Assembly: GCA_023055505.1 (NCBI GenBank)
Contig: JALIRH010000006.1
Location: forward strand, 23,781,105-23,845,104
Reading direction: 5' to 3'
DNA length: 64,000 nt
From: Callipepla californica brunnescens
Lineage: Eukaryota; Chordata; Aves; Galliformes; Odontophoridae
Each line of letters starts with the position of its first letter. Position 1 is the stretch's first letter. Position numbers and translations under genes: made by a program. The notes beneath the pieces were generated by a model. That model had not been told where the DNA came from, made no database searches, and worked only from the letters and a program-made list of their open reading frames with translations. Shown here piece by piece: positions 1 to 13,100 of the stretch.

Positions 1-1000
1 TTTAGTTTGATTTCCACTTTGAAATCTAGAGGTGAAAAAAAGCTCCCACAAAATTTTACCAAACATTTCAAATGTCTTCCAGTTTATGATTTGACCTTAA
101 AAAATAGAACAACCTAAGGCAGGAATTTTAATTAGAAAATAAATGACAATCACCTAAAAAGAGAAGTGAAACATTAAAGAATATTTTAGTTCTGTAACCA
201 AAGGCAGCTAAAGACTGTACATTATATTGATGTTACACTATATACATTTCCATTTCCTCATGTCTATGTTTTCTTCTCAAAACCCTAAGAAATAGAAAGC
301 TACTTATTCTTCAGCAAAGCTTCCCTATCTCTTTGAGATTAGATAGGTAATCTGTCCCAATTCTCTGAACTGAAATTAGTGAAGAATAGAAGAAATAGTG
401 AACTGGGGGAAGGATGAGAATACAGTACACAATTAAAGAGTGTGCAGTGTGAAGAGAAAAACTGGCAAGGATAGTGAGAAGAGACGGAGAAGTGGGAATA
501 TTAATGAAAGTTGAAAAGGGTAATGTAAAACAATTGGAGACATAGAAATGTCTAGACAAGTGAGAAAAACAGCAAGGAAGTAAAAGAAAAGTAGAAACAG
601 TATGCCCCAAAGGTGAGATTTTCAAAGTGAAAATATGTAATTAAAGAGACTTAATAAAAAAAAAATAAAATTGGTCTGCTAGTTGTTTTTTTGAGTCTCT
701 TAACATCTCCCTCATCATTTCCACAGTGGTTATTATATCTGAATTAAAAGAACCTGTTAGGAAATTTCTGTTTAGAATTGTGCTGGTTTTAATACACATT
801 GATTTATCAAAGCTAAATATTTTATTGAAAGGCATGAAATCTGACAAAGTTTTGTTTGGATTTTGAGGTAGGAAAGAGAAAACATGCGTCAAAAGTCCAT
901 AGTTGAAAAATTAGAGTCTGGTCTGAAGGCATGTCAGGATCTGTGCCGTGGACTGGGAATTCAGACTTGTCTACCGCAATATGAGCACATCTTTGAACTG
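1..1000. other. AT-rich non-coding DNA, nothing recognised
   Basis: This stretch is AT-rich with frequent stops in all frames and no protein-like open frame. A short A-rich tract lies near 651-665. I see no transposon ends, no RNA gene and no clear regulatory cluster. Confidence 0.6.
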
Positions 1001-1037
1001 TTCCCTTCCCTTCCCTTCCCTTCCCTTCCCCCTTCCC
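1001..1037. repeat. (TTCCC)n microsatellite, short
   Basis: Six perfect TTCCC units occupy 1001-1030, followed by CCTTCCC. It is the same pentamer, in the same orientation, as the far longer array at 31383-31647. The purine strand reads (GGGAA)n. Open frames crossing it (Gly-Lys-Gly-Arg repeats on the minus strand) are by-products of the repeat. Confidence 0.95.
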
Positions 1038-3345
1038 AGGAGGAGTGAGGCCTTTTTCCTTTTTAGCTTGTTCTATTTTGACTTTCATAGATACTATTTG
1101 GAAGGGCCAAGTCCAAAGTGAGATTGCAAACCCATAGTTTTTTTTCCTTTCCTTTGTATGTTTTCATGTGTATCCATGAATTACAGTCTCATTTTTTTAT
1201 TGATAGTACATATAGCATAATCAAGTTATGTGTGCTGGTATATATGATTTGCCACAATAAGGCTTTGTTCCTATGCTGCATATGGAAACCTTGGGATACT
1301 TAGAGTTGGTGGTTAGCACCTTAGTATTTGAAACAGAGGAGAGTCCCTGTTTCCCCTTTGAAGCTAACATTGTGTTTCCAGGATACACTGGTTTAATATG
1401 TAATTCCTTCTATTGTAGATTTTCTTCCCCTTAGACTGTTTCTTTTAGCACTTCATCTTTCCATCTTTTTTTTTTAATGAGATTTTTCTTTCTTTCTTTT
1501 TTTTTTTTCCTAGCCAACATACATTCTCTAGGCCTTTATTTTGAATTTAACAAATATTTTAGATCATTTGTCCATCTTCCGTAGGTGCCTGCAGGACAGG
1601 AGACTGTAGAAATGGATGCTTCTCATTATCCTGATAGTCTGTTTGCCAACCACTGTCTTTGGTCACAGACTTATTGTCTCGACCTTTTGTTTGTTGTTTT
1701 AATGGGCAATTTTTGTGTGTATGAATATATACAAGCAAGTATGCTTATATAAATGTACTTATGCACACACACAAATATGTTTATATATATGTATGTATTC
1801 ACAAATTTAAATATTTCTCTTGGTAATCCTCACTTAGTTGTCTGCAGTATTTGTTTTTCTGATGAATGAATGCTTTGAACTTGTTTTGCTTTCACTGGTA
1901 TTACTAGAAGGGATGCATACACATTTGGCTGGCCTTCAAAACATTGCCCAAACCCTTCTAATTACTACAGTTGTGTCACCACCTGTGGGCTGCTGCCTTC
2001 TAGCAGAGTGGGTGTGTCCTGATTTGCTTTTGTTTTAATGCTATTAATAGGGAAAGCATAGAAAAAGATGGGTATGTACCAAGTATGAGTATGGTGCATA
2101 CACCTGGGAGTTCGTAAGTATTCGGTGTTAGACCCATTGTTCCTCAAGCAGAATCATTTGTTTGTAATTGGAATAAGAATCATGTTTTGGCAGTCCTTCA
2201 TCTGAGGAACGTGTAAGAATTAAGCGTCAGGCCAAATGCATGTGCTACTTGTGGCCTCAGAGTAGACTTGACTATGCAGTTACAAAAGGTTGTTTTGAGA
2301 CATCCCTTGTCCCAGCAAAACTTTTCAGTGTCACGGGCTCAAAGAGCTGAAACTCCAGTTTCACCTAGAAATTCATCTCTGAATTTAGTATTGTGAACTC
2401 TAAATTTATTCCATCATTTATTCTGCATATTTCAAGAGTAACTTGCATTTGACAGCTGGAATAACAAGATTCTACTTCCATACTGTTGTTAATGAACATC
2501 TGTTGTTTGGTTTCTTTTGTCTGTGAGTGGGAAGTTGTCAGGTGAAGAAACTTAGCAAACCTTTGTACTTTTGAACTAAGTTGCAAAAGCCTTGCATCAA
2601 ATTGTGATGCTCTTGCATTGCGTTGTTGAGTAACCAGATGATACTGTTGCAAAATGAAGTGGTACTATGCAAAAAGATGGAATCCAACTTCTAGGGAAAT
2701 GGTCAGCAGGTCCAGTTTTTAGGAAGTGAATTGCTTCTTCTTACTGCCTTGCTGGAGTATCCTGGTTTTACTGTGCTCTAATCACTCATAGATTTCTGAT
2801 TTATTTTGTAACTTAGATTCTTAAATTCTTCTAATTTATGTTTCTCCTGGCTGTAGTACCCCAAGGAAGGAAGTTTTCTTAAGGATTAATCCTGCTTAAA
2901 TTAAGTAGGGGGCATTGAGGAAGAGAAAGCTGGGAAATGACAAAGAAGGTAAATGCAAAAGAAAGGCATGTGCTACAGAGCTCCTGAGCCACTTACAAAT
3001 TTTCAGTGCTTAAACAGTGCCAGCTGCAATGTAGTTTATGAAGACTCTTACTGAAATGTATAATTAGAGGTTACACAAGGGCAGGTAACATCTCAAAAGC
3101 AGGTAAGACACCTGACCCAACACGCCTGCTTACTAAAATGGAACGGCCTTAGGCTCTGCTGAGATCATCACACAGCAGCTCCTTGCATCTAGATTAAATG
3201 GCTTTCCTTCAACTCAGTGCAGGTTTGCCCTTGAAGAAAAGGCAATATTTTCTCAGACTTCAAGCTTCTCATTTTCTAAGTGCCAAAGTCCCTCATGTTG
3301 TTCAAAATGTTTTAAAAACCGGCAAAAATCACATTCCAGGCTTGG
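1038..3345. other. Non-coding DNA with small simple-sequence patches
   Basis: A C/T-rich tract lies at about 1480-1513, and a TA/CA-rich patch with short CA and TATA runs lies at about 1725-1800. The rest is unique-looking AT-rich DNA without recognisable genes or transposons. Confidence 0.55.
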
Positions 3346-3360
3346 AAAAAAAAAAAAAAA
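3346..3360 (+). repeat. A15 homopolymer
   Basis: Fifteen consecutive A follow CTTGG. It could be the tail of an old retrocopy, but the preceding few hundred bases show no coding frame, no polyadenylation signal at the usual distance and no CR1 similarity. I call it only a homopolymer. Confidence 0.9.
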
Positions 3361-6300
3361 TGATTCTACGTTTGGCCTTTCCTAGCTGGTGTGCTTGTTA
3401 GCATCCTTGTTCTCACACCATGTTCTTTCAGTGACAGCTCTTACCCCCACCTCAACTGATAAAATTTAGCTGTATGCTTTTCCTTTATGTTTTTCGACAG
3501 CTGCTGTAGAGGCTTTAGAAGTAGAGGCATTTATGATCAGCTGCCAGCATTTCACATTACTAAGCCTTAAATCAGCCTAATACCAGAATACTGGCACTCG
3601 GCACACCTTTGGATCTGAGATCTCAGAGTGCTGCATACAAAGTTCAGTGTAGCATCACCGTGCCATGTTACACAAGGGTAAACTAAATGATCCATCTACC
3701 CAAGCTGGTACAGCGCTTTGTGATCTAACTTAAACTGATTGGAACAGATAAAATGCCCTTCTCACTCACTTTTAATCTTTTCAGTCTTTTAATCTCCTTT
3801 TGGATGACTGGTGAACCCATCAGACCAGTTTCCTTGGTTGCTGACGCCACTTTTTCCCTGCATGAATGAAAACTTGAATTCTTTCAGCACCAGGAGGAGA
3901 GGGAGAGGATGGTGGCTTCTTTGCAGGAGTCAGCTCAGGAGAGGAGAGGCTCAGTCCAAAGTTTGAGAATAGAGGTGCTATGGTCATCTGTGAAGCAGAA
4001 CAGATGACAAGGGGTTGGCACTGTGTAGGGCAGAGCTCCTTTGGTGTGTCCCACCTCATCGATTGCATGCTTTTAAAGCTCAGATGTGTGTAAAATGAGG
4101 GACTGGAAATTCTCTGTAAATCTCTGAGAGGTTATGAGGGGGAAAATCTGCTTCTCTTTGGCTTTTTTGAATACTACCTCCACACATTAATAGATTTCAC
4201 AAGTGTGTAATAAATAGACACTAAGGGTGAGATTTCCCATGATAGCTGTCTTTGTCTGGCACAAATCTGTCACTCATTTTGTTACATAGTCTTCTGCCAG
4301 ATTAGTGAGTTAAACCATCTCCAAACTTCTGAAAGCAGTGGGGCTCCATTGCTAAGCCAGGGGAGGGGTCACCCTGCTTGGTTTGCAGCAGCTGATTCAT
4401 TCTGAGAAATGCCTCTCCTGTCCCTGAACTGTGGAAAGAGGCAATAAACAGTGTCCATAGATGTATGAATTTATTTAATCATCATGGTCTGTTTTAAGAA
4501 AATCCTGTGTGAGCTCACTGTCTCCTCCGTCCTTATGTTCCCAACTGCATGCTATCCCTCAGTTGCAATTTGTTATGAGGCCAGCAAGTAAACAGATGAA
4601 AGAATCAACCAGGCTGGAAGAAAACATGATAAAATATACTGTGCTTAACCCTGATCAATTCTGGGTTAAAAAGAATCTTTACTGCTATTACCTTTGTTAT
4701 TTTCATTTTCTGATTGTCTTCTGCCTTACCTCCCCTTTGCATAGAGCCAGAAGGATCCAACCATTTTTCTTTTGCTTAAATCAGTTTATGTTTAAACCTT
4801 TATTAGGTTTATTTCCCAGGTAACAACCAGTGTAAATTCATTCAGCTTCACTTGCCAGAGGTGCTCATCCAGGGCTGTATGGTTACTACAGCAGAGGCAG
4901 ACTGAGACTATGCTTGCCCCTCAGGAGCTGTGTAGGACAGGTTCACCGTGCAGAATTTTGGGTATCTGTTTTGATTCACTCCTTTTCTGGGAAGACTTCT
5001 TCCTCCAAACTGTCTGATGGTCCTAATCTGGAAGGAGTGTGTTATGTAATTTTAGTAATAGTCCTAGAAATATCTCTGACAGGAATAATCAAGTTACTTT
5101 TTATTGATAGTGTTGTTTTATTGATTGATAATGTCATAGGAAATCATTTATGGGTCACAACAAAGACCTGGAATGTGAAGATGCTGACATGAAAGATAAC
5201 ACAGATTATCTATACTTGCAGGGGCACTAATAATATCCTCCTTCCTGTATTTTCTGAATTTATTCCTGTTTGAATGAGACTACTTGTAACTTTCTTTTTT
5301 TTTGTCATTTCAAATGACAGCAGTAAATGTCAAAGAAATTTTAATTTTTGTATCAAAACAGCGTTTGACACATTACCGTGACCTTGCACTAAAACTTGCT
5401 TTGATTTCACACCTATGTTTTTTCGTATTATCACATTTCATGTCAACACAGATTCTATAACCTCTGAAAGGCAAGGTTGTCCTAGTAGATGTGTTCACAG
5501 AAGTGACAGCATTTCTGGATGGATTTCTTATTTTCTCAACAACATAAATGCAAATTCTTGTTTCATACTACTCTAGGAGATGATGATCACATCATCTTAA
5601 TTTTGCACTAACTCAAAAATGGGACAATTTGTGAAATGTGCCGAGTTAACTCACAGGATAAAGTTGCTTTTAGATTTCAAGCATGTTCTACAAAGCATAC
5701 TGTGTCAGTTTGCAGAATGCAGTGTCACAAGCAGTAGTAGAGAAATAGATGTGCGCTCTTTGAAGAGACTAAATCTGAGATTCCGTGAAAATAATATGTA
5801 TGTGTTCATAATCGATGTGTGGGTATCCTTATCTCCTCATCTGTTCTCATTCTCTTCCAAACCCCCTATTTTTTTTCCTCCCTCAAGTACAATTCAAGAA
5901 TTCTGTGTACTGGCTGGAATGTCTAAATACCTGACTGATCTACAGCCATCTGAAAATCCAAATGCACCCTCTGTGTGTGCACAGGTGGGTTTCATAATAT
6001 TCTTTTAATGAATGTGTCAGATCTGGTGTGTGTGTAAGTTTGTATGTGCCTTGGAGAGCTTGGGTTTGCAATGCTGTGCAGAACCTGTATATATATTTAA
6101 TACTGCAAAATCCCAGAAAACAAAGCAATTCTATATTGGCCTGAGTTATTTAAATTAATGGAGGGAAATGGAAATTTAGCTTTCAAGATAAAGATATCTT
6201 TAATCTAACCTTCCAAAGACTGAAAAGTTATCTGGAATGCTGAGGTTTTGTGTTTCTGCAATTATTCTTTTATGAAGCCAGATCTTTTTTGTTCTTGGAT

Positions 6301-8115
6301 TCTATATATTGCCAGTTACTTTGAAATGAATATGTAATTATCTACACCCCTAGTAAGAGTGGGATGACAAGCAACATACAATATATAATAATACCTAATT
6401 ATTTCTCAAGCACTTTACTTTTAGTCTAAATTTAGGAATTGCCTCTCAAGTCAGCTGTTCTCATTAAACTGGAAAATAGAGCTGATTTAGTGGTTTGGTG
6501 AACAAGAGTAAAGATTTCCTAAATGTTAATTTTTGCTGTGTTTGAAAATCAAATTTAATCCCCAAGCAGTCCTGCCTTGTTTGAAATTAAGAATGATAAA
6601 ACATCTGAAAATCTGAGTGATGTAAAGAAACAAAAATCTGAGGCTGAAATTCATTTATCACAGAAGAACAGAAGGACAATCAGAGCTAATTTCTGGAAAT
6701 ATGTTTCTCAAGTAGTGCTTGGATGGGATGGAAATAGTATCTTGAATTTTTATCATGAAAACTATAATCAGTCACTGAAAGTGATTATTCTTTGGAAAAA
6801 AAAAAAAATGTAGTCTTTACCATCTAAATGACACAGGGCAATTCTGAAATGAGTTTTTCTGCCAATATGTTTTTCTGCAGTTTACTTTTCCTGGCAAGAA
6901 GAGAAAATGAACACATGTGGCATATAGTACATGCAGAACTGAGTTCCTGATAAGCATATTTGCAAAAGACAAACGCTTCTTACAACATTCACTATGTTAA
7001 ACAGCTATCTAAGCTGTGATTGCTATATTCTCTGGAGGCTCTGCAGCGTGTAGTACTCTAATACAAAACCCTAAAGCAAAAGCTTTCAAATTTGGCTTGC
7101 CAATGTATTAACCAGCACAGAACTAGAATCAGATCTGTGCAAGGAAGGATGCACCAGCTGGCTGGGAGGCAATGTCAGATCAATTTCAGCTCCTTAGACT
7201 GAGTGACTAAGAGAAGGGTGTGAAACTATGCTCTGATACACAAAGAAGTGAGCTGCTTGTAGCAGAAGCTGAAAAAGCCTGAGTCTTCTACAGAGGTAAT
7301 CCTTGGTAACAAGCTTGCAAATAGCCACACTTTGGCTGAGGAGAGTTTAATGTATTCATACATTTGTTTGTTTATTTATCTTACGGATTCTACAGTCTTA
7401 GAATGAGGATCATAATGTTAGTAAGGCAGAACGGACACATCTCTGCAGGAAGAGAATGTTCTCATCTGCTTCTGACCTCTCAGCAGCTGTACATAAGGGA
7501 GAGAATGAGGATAGATACTTGAACTTGTGCCTTACAGAATTGCCATTCTAAGGCATTGTTGTGAAGGATGCTTATTGTATTTGTGTGTTTATTTTTAATT
7601 AGGTGAGTTCTGCAGCAGTCTAAACACCAACTCAGGCTGTCCTGTTGATTAGTATTTTCATGTTTGGATTTGATTACGATGCACTGAATTTATAAGGAAA
7701 AACTGAAGTGTTTGTAGGACTATTTACAAAGAACTGCAAATATTATCTTTGTCCTCATTACCATAACAGTATGTCATGGCCAATGCCAAAAATCATCATT
7801 GCCATGGCACAATATTAACAGGAAATTTAATAAAGAAGAATGGATTATTTCATTTCTTCTGCTTCTAGTAGAAATATAACTTTGCCCTATTTATCTTTCA
7901 GCTGAGAAAGTCTTGCACAATGATCCACATTGCATTATTGCATAATTTGAAACACATTCACCATCTTGTACCTCACTTTCTTTTTGCTATTGAGGATAGC
8001 ACTAAGCCAAGCATAACCTCTGTCTCCTGCAAGGCATTATTAGTCCTGCAGTGTTAATGAAGAGATGTTGAAGTATTTGATATCTGTACTGCTGAAGCAT
8101 CTGATTGCCTCTGCT
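3361..8115. other. Non-coding DNA, one exon-like segment
   Basis: No gene is recognised. An A13 run is at 6796-6808. A 97-nt segment at 5888-5984 has splice-site-like borders and is open in one frame (listed separately). The part at about 7655-7830 is rich in TTTGATTACG-, TATTTAC- and CCATGGCA-like words and reads like typical vertebrate conserved non-coding DNA. Conservation cannot be judged from one sequence. Confidence 0.5.
5888..5984 (+). other. Exon-like segment (speculative)
   Basis: The segment is preceded by a strong pyrimidine tract (T8 then CCTCCCTC) ending in AAG, and followed by CAG|GTGGGT, a good 5' splice site. It is 97 nt long and open in the frame that runs 5619-6008. The encoded peptide, roughly 30 residues, matches no family I know. 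It could be an internal exon of a coding or non-coding transcript, or chance: sequences meeting such loose criteria are expected several times in 64 kb. Confidence 0.15.
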
Positions 8116-8141
8116 GCTTATTATTATGATAAATAATAAGC
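8116..8141. repeat. Perfect 10-bp inverted repeat
   Basis: GCTTATTATT is followed by the 6-base loop ATGATA and then AATAATAAGC, its exact reverse complement. The stem is AT-rich. It has no T-tract or gene context, so it is not proposed as a terminator or RNA gene. Confidence 0.85.
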
Positions 8142-9814
8142 ATGTGGACTAATGAGATGTGGACTGTACAGACCATAACCATGAATGGTCTACAGATATG
8201 CTGGAAAGAATTTGGGTTGATAATTAATGATAGTCCACAGGTAAACAGAGAATCATTGGGAGTGGGTGTGTAATGTGGTTATGATCCAATTCTTTACATA
8301 CTCATCATACATCCTGTAATAATAGCAAACAATACTGTAAGACGATCTAATCCTCTCTTAGGCTAACTGGAGTCATGCTGTTTTGTGTTCAGATTGTGGA
8401 TGTAGTGTCAGACATGGATCACCAGCTCTGCTGCATTACTCCAAATTAATAGTAGTTGATGTGTATTTCTTAGAGCGTTTATTTATTTATTTTGCACAAC
8501 CAGTCCACAATTAATGACTAACATTGTGATGCATGTGAAAGAATGAGACAAATGATTTTTTTTTCCCTAAAATGTCTTACATTTCATTACACAAAAGACA
8601 TTGTCTAGATCAATACTGCATTCCAAAGACAAATTCAAAGTTGCAGTTGCCCAGAAGGGGTTCTGTCTGGATTTCATTGGACTACACAGGAGATATCTGC
8701 AGTTGAACTGAACAGCTGGTCCCTTTCAGTGCTCATGTGAGAAGTCTATAAGCCCTTGCTCAGATTTAGGCTCAGAGCAAGCAGTGACGTACAACAGGGC
8801 ACAGTCAGTGATCCTTGGCTTACCAGAAGCCTGAGCACCCCCTGTGTCCCGTCTGTCCTTCTGAGGAGAAAGAACAGTATTCTCCTTGCCTGGCAGCATT
8901 GCCATCCACATATAGGCAGGTAGAAAGAGTTGGCTGATATCGCCTTTGTGCAGCAAGGTTACAGTAGTCTGTAGACTACCTGTATTTTAGCTTGTGGCCC
9001 CGCCGAGCTACAAATGATACAATATAAATGCAAACCTTGCATCTGGGTTGCAAAATTCCCCTTCCTGGGGAAGGGCTATTGACTGTCTCTCTATGAAATT
9101 CCTCAGAGAAAACCAGAGAAACATAAATCATGCTAGCTGATCATGATATCAAAAAGCCACAAACAGCATTATCCTTTTATTCTACCAGCAATGTTTATTC
9201 TGACGGTAGTGAAGACCTATTTTTCATTATTATACCTTTGTTCTGTTGAACAAAATCCTTCTGTTCTTGTACCAAATATTCTGCCATCACCAAGTGGCCA
9301 TGATATACTGAAGATCCAGTATTTTTTTTCCCACCTTGTTTTTAGCATAGCTAAGTTGCTGTCTGTGAAGGGTAAGATACCAAAAAAGCCACTTACACAC
9401 TTACCTAATTTTGGTTTGAAAAAATGGTTTTATTTTTTTCATTGAATATTCATTTTTTCTGTAACAGGCTTCTACGAGCTTGTAGCACTTTATTGGCAAA
9501 AACATTACTCAGAATAAATATGACTATAGTATTTTTTTCTTAATTGCTATCTGAAGTTCTTCAGCTTGTGAAATGAGCACTTTCTCTCCCCCCGCTGTTC
9601 TTAGCCTCTGCAAAATTCAAGAACCTTCCTCTTTCTTTTAGGAAATGTTTCTGTTACTATGGTGAGGGAAGCATGTAGCATTTAGAGTTGCAGACTAAAT
9701 ATAGCTATTTTTATAATCCATTTAAGATATTGCACCAATAATTTGCGGGAGTAATTGTTAACTACAGTCCAACAGATTTGCCCTAACCATACGCGTACTC
9801 ATGTTTGACCAATA
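8142..9814. other. Non-coding DNA, nothing recognised
   Basis: This is unique-looking DNA without coding frames, transposon ends or long simple repeats. A brief GC-richer patch at about 8720-8960 is open on the minus strand for 76 codons but shows no family resemblance. Confidence 0.5.
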
Positions 9815-9885
9815 TCTGGGGGGGTTGGACCTGATGATCTCTAGAGGTCTCTTCCAACCCCTACAATTCTGTGATTCTGTGATCT
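9815..9885 (+). mobile_element. CR1 LINE 3'-end fragment
   Basis: The stretch reads GGTTGGACCTGATGATCTC, TAGAGGTCTCTTCCAACCCC and then ATTCTGTGATTCTGTGAT, the hallmark 3' terminus of avian CR1 (chicken repeat 1). The poly-A is replaced by an 8-bp tail repeat. Only about 70 bp of the 3' end is present, typical of CR1 5' truncation. It is inserted sense to the + strand. A run of seven G at the left edge may mark the truncation point. Confidence 0.9.
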
Positions 9886-12800
9886 TAGGAGCTGAAGGCC
9901 AGAAGTCAGGGTTGACATTAAGCCAGCACTCACTTTTCCTGAATCCAGGACTGGCCAAGTCTGAAATAGCATCCTTTCCAAATCCAGAAGTCTTTTCTGG
10001 TAAATCTAGGGGAGATGAGAGCTGTTTCTAGGCTCATTCATTCTAGCCAATTCTTTTTTTTTTTTCCTATATATTCATATTGGGTATATATCTACTGAAA
10101 CAGCTTGTCTTAACCTGATCAGGGTTTATCATTTGAAACAAAGGTTGAAAGTGTAGAATAGAGGCAATGAACCTGGAAAAAATAAATTTAAAGCATGATT
10201 GCTATGCTATAGAATGAATTGGTGAACTGTATATCATTACAGTCTGACAGTAATCATTTATTAATGATCAGCCACTCATGCAGCCCCAAAATCACACTGG
10301 AAATAAGCTTTTTATATTTTTCTGGCCTGTTGGCTTGGGTTATATAGAAGATAAGGCTGGCTAATTATGCTGGAGTTGTTTTATGATACATATTTATAAT
10401 CACTGGCAATAATAGACATAGATTATTTGGATGGATGATCCCTTAAGTTATAACTATAGTCATAAATAAGCTAACAAAAAGCCTTCTCAGTTAATGGCTG
10501 CTAAAGGTCTTCATACATTACACAGAATCTCTGAATAACTCAACATTTTATTATTGCTAGTGTGGATATCAGCATGCTGTGAGCACAGAAATGTTTTTTT
10601 CCAAGAGAATGATCAAGAGTGGGCTCATGAGGGCTCAGCTGACCTATTTGCATGCTTGGTCAAGTACATTGTGAGCATCTGAAGGATCTGCATCTTAGAT
10701 GGTGTGTAATATCACTCAGGAAAGATGGCAGATCAGTTAGTGCTTTTTGTGCAAGGATTTCCTGAAAAAAGTAGGCAAGATGGAGTTGGATTTCAGGAGC
10801 TTCCTCACTAATCATGAAAGTTTGTGGCATAGGTATGATCAGCAGAACATATGTGCTGTAAATGTATTACTGTTGCCATTACTCATACTCCAGTCCTTTC
10901 CTTCGTGACCAATCTTTCTTGCAGAATTTCACCCTAGCTGGAGTTTTGTTGTCAGTTGAGCATTGTCATCTAATTTGATGCTGGTTTTTTGAGAGGTGTC
11001 TGAAATTTAAGTCAGTATTTTCTGTTCTAAATTGCTAGAGACTTCTGAAGTGTGTTTTTCTCGTTCTTCTGTATTAAACCCTGGAGTTGTTAATGAAGAT
11101 TTTGGTAATGAAAGCCATGCAAAGCCGAAAAGCAAGCATAGATTGTATCTTCAGACAGTAGACAGAGAAGTACCATTCAGTGAGATAGTAAAAGGGAAAA
11201 AAATAAGAATGATCTGCTTTATGGAAAAAGGTTTTCCTATTCTTAACAATATGACTTGATCTGCACCTGTGATTTTGGCATTGTAAAAGGAAGGCATATT
11301 GAAGGTTGCTTAAAATATTATGTTTAATAAAGCTGTTATGGAAGGAAAACAACAATCTGTCTAGCTTTAGAGTGTGCACTGAAATGCTAATTCTGCTAAT
11401 GTTTCTGTAGTAATCTTGTGACTATGACTTTCAGAATACTAAGGTAAAAAAGTAGCTGTTTTGTAAATACCGTGAGGTTCTCATTAATTACAGACCATTC
11501 ACAAATGTTCATATTACAACCACTGTGTTTCTTTTTCATTTATTTCCTAGAACAATGCTTTTAAATGTTTCACAACCACATCACATTTACTGATCACATA
11601 AATGTATACATAAGTGAATATTTTATTCAATTTTTCAGAAATATGTAAACCTGACATATAAACTAGTATATTCTAATTTGTTATTCTGTGTCCATGCTGC
11701 ATGCAAATCTGAATTGCTAAGTGTTCTAGTGCAGGTGTCTTTTTGTTTTTGCTTGGCCAAAGCCAAATAAGTGAATCAAGAAAAACAAAAGAAGTAAGAC
11801 TATGTTAGCAATGCATATCAAAACAACACTTTATTTGCTTAAATATGTTTCTCATCATATACTGGCAGTATGCTTATGTTTGTAGGTGTAAGTTATTACA
11901 TTACTGAAGTTCCAGACTTTGATCCTCATGTAACTGTAGTCAATCAGTGTAAGTCTCTCAAAGGGATGAAACCATTAAAACGAATGATCTTTTGAGTAAT
12001 TGGAAACTGCTAAGTAGTATCTCTCCTAAAAGACAACTTGTATTACCTGAACTTAGAAACTTGAGAGAGCAGAAGAATTTGCCTTGACCAACAAAATATG
12101 AATTATGATTGCTGGCCTGTATTTATTTCAGAGGAAAAAAATTGGTTAGAGTTAGGTTTAGGTTGCTGCTTTGTGATCAGCAGAGCTATTTCAGTGTTGC
12201 ATTTCTGTTGTGAAGAGAATGTGTTGCTCCACATCTTGCCATTTCCTGCGTGCTGACCCTGGTGCTCTAGCACTTGTAGGACACTTCATGAAGCTGGCCA
12301 ATGCAATCACTTAGTAGAAAATTATTCAGTTGGTTTTGTTGGGTTATTTTCCAGTTTAGCAAGTGGAATTAACTCACAAAAGGGATCTGAGAAACTCCAG
12401 AATGTGTGCAAAGAATGCGGGAACTGTTCAGAAACTCCAAACTGTTAAATTGCTCAAACTCACTAGGGAAAGCCCATCCTTTAGATAGCACTTCCCAGCT
12501 AAGGCTTTGATAAATCAGTATTCCAAGTGTACACCAAATCCTTCTGAGCTATGAGTTTTGGGGTGATTACTATTCAAATGTTGTTTAGGTAACAGGAGTT
12601 GATAACTGAAAGGCAGCTAAGGAATGTGATTTTACCAACCAGATTTTAATGCAGTTCTCAAATTATTGGAGCTGTCTTTCTAAGCAATTGCTGGCTGGTG
12701 GTTTAGACACAGCTGCTCTCTACAGTCCTGTGAGATGTAAACTTTGCAGCTGTGTTTTCGGTTGAGTATCAGTTCCTGCTGAAATAGCTCTCAGCTCTTT

Positions 12801-13024
12801 ACATTAGCTCTCATACCCACAGAATTTTTGGAGATTTAATCTTTTTTTTTTTTTCTTCTGATGTTAACTAAAGGAAATCTATGCTCTTCTGAAGTCTTCT
12901 GTGAAGGGAAAACAATAAAATAAAATTAAAAATAAAGCCAAAGCCTCTCTAGTGCTGTCCATAATAGAATCACCTTATCATCTGAAGTTTTGATCTAATA
13001 ACAATATTTTCTCATTTTCTCCTC
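9886..13024. other. Non-coding DNA, homeodomain-motif-rich part
   Basis: No gene is seen. A T12 run lies near 10053-10064 and a T14 run near 12841-12854. The part at about 10195-10480 is unusually dense in TAAT/ATTA cores, with TTATAATCACTGGCAATAAT-like text resembling conserved vertebrate enhancers. This is an impression from composition, not a demonstrated property. Confidence 0.4.
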
Positions 13025-13044
13025 TTTTTTTTTTTTTTTTTTTT
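13025..13044. repeat. T20 homopolymer
   Basis: Twenty consecutive T on the + strand. It lies about 60 bp before the 3' end of an antisense CR1, but a separate T12 (13090-13101) directly abuts that element. CR1 does not normally end in poly-A, so I do not take either run as its tail. Confidence 0.95.
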
Positions 13045-13100
13045 CTCATTGCCTTTAAGTCTTTATCTACTTCAGGAGGAAGTATTTCATTTTTTTTTTT

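Noticed and set aside
3346..3360. A15 as the tail of a processed pseudogene
   Set aside because: There is no coding remnant or polyadenylation signal upstream and no target duplication that I can see.
5619..6008. 129-codon open frame as a single-exon gene
   Set aside because: The first part has no family resemblance and no start context. Only the inner 5888-5984 segment has exon-like borders, and it is kept as a weak candidate.
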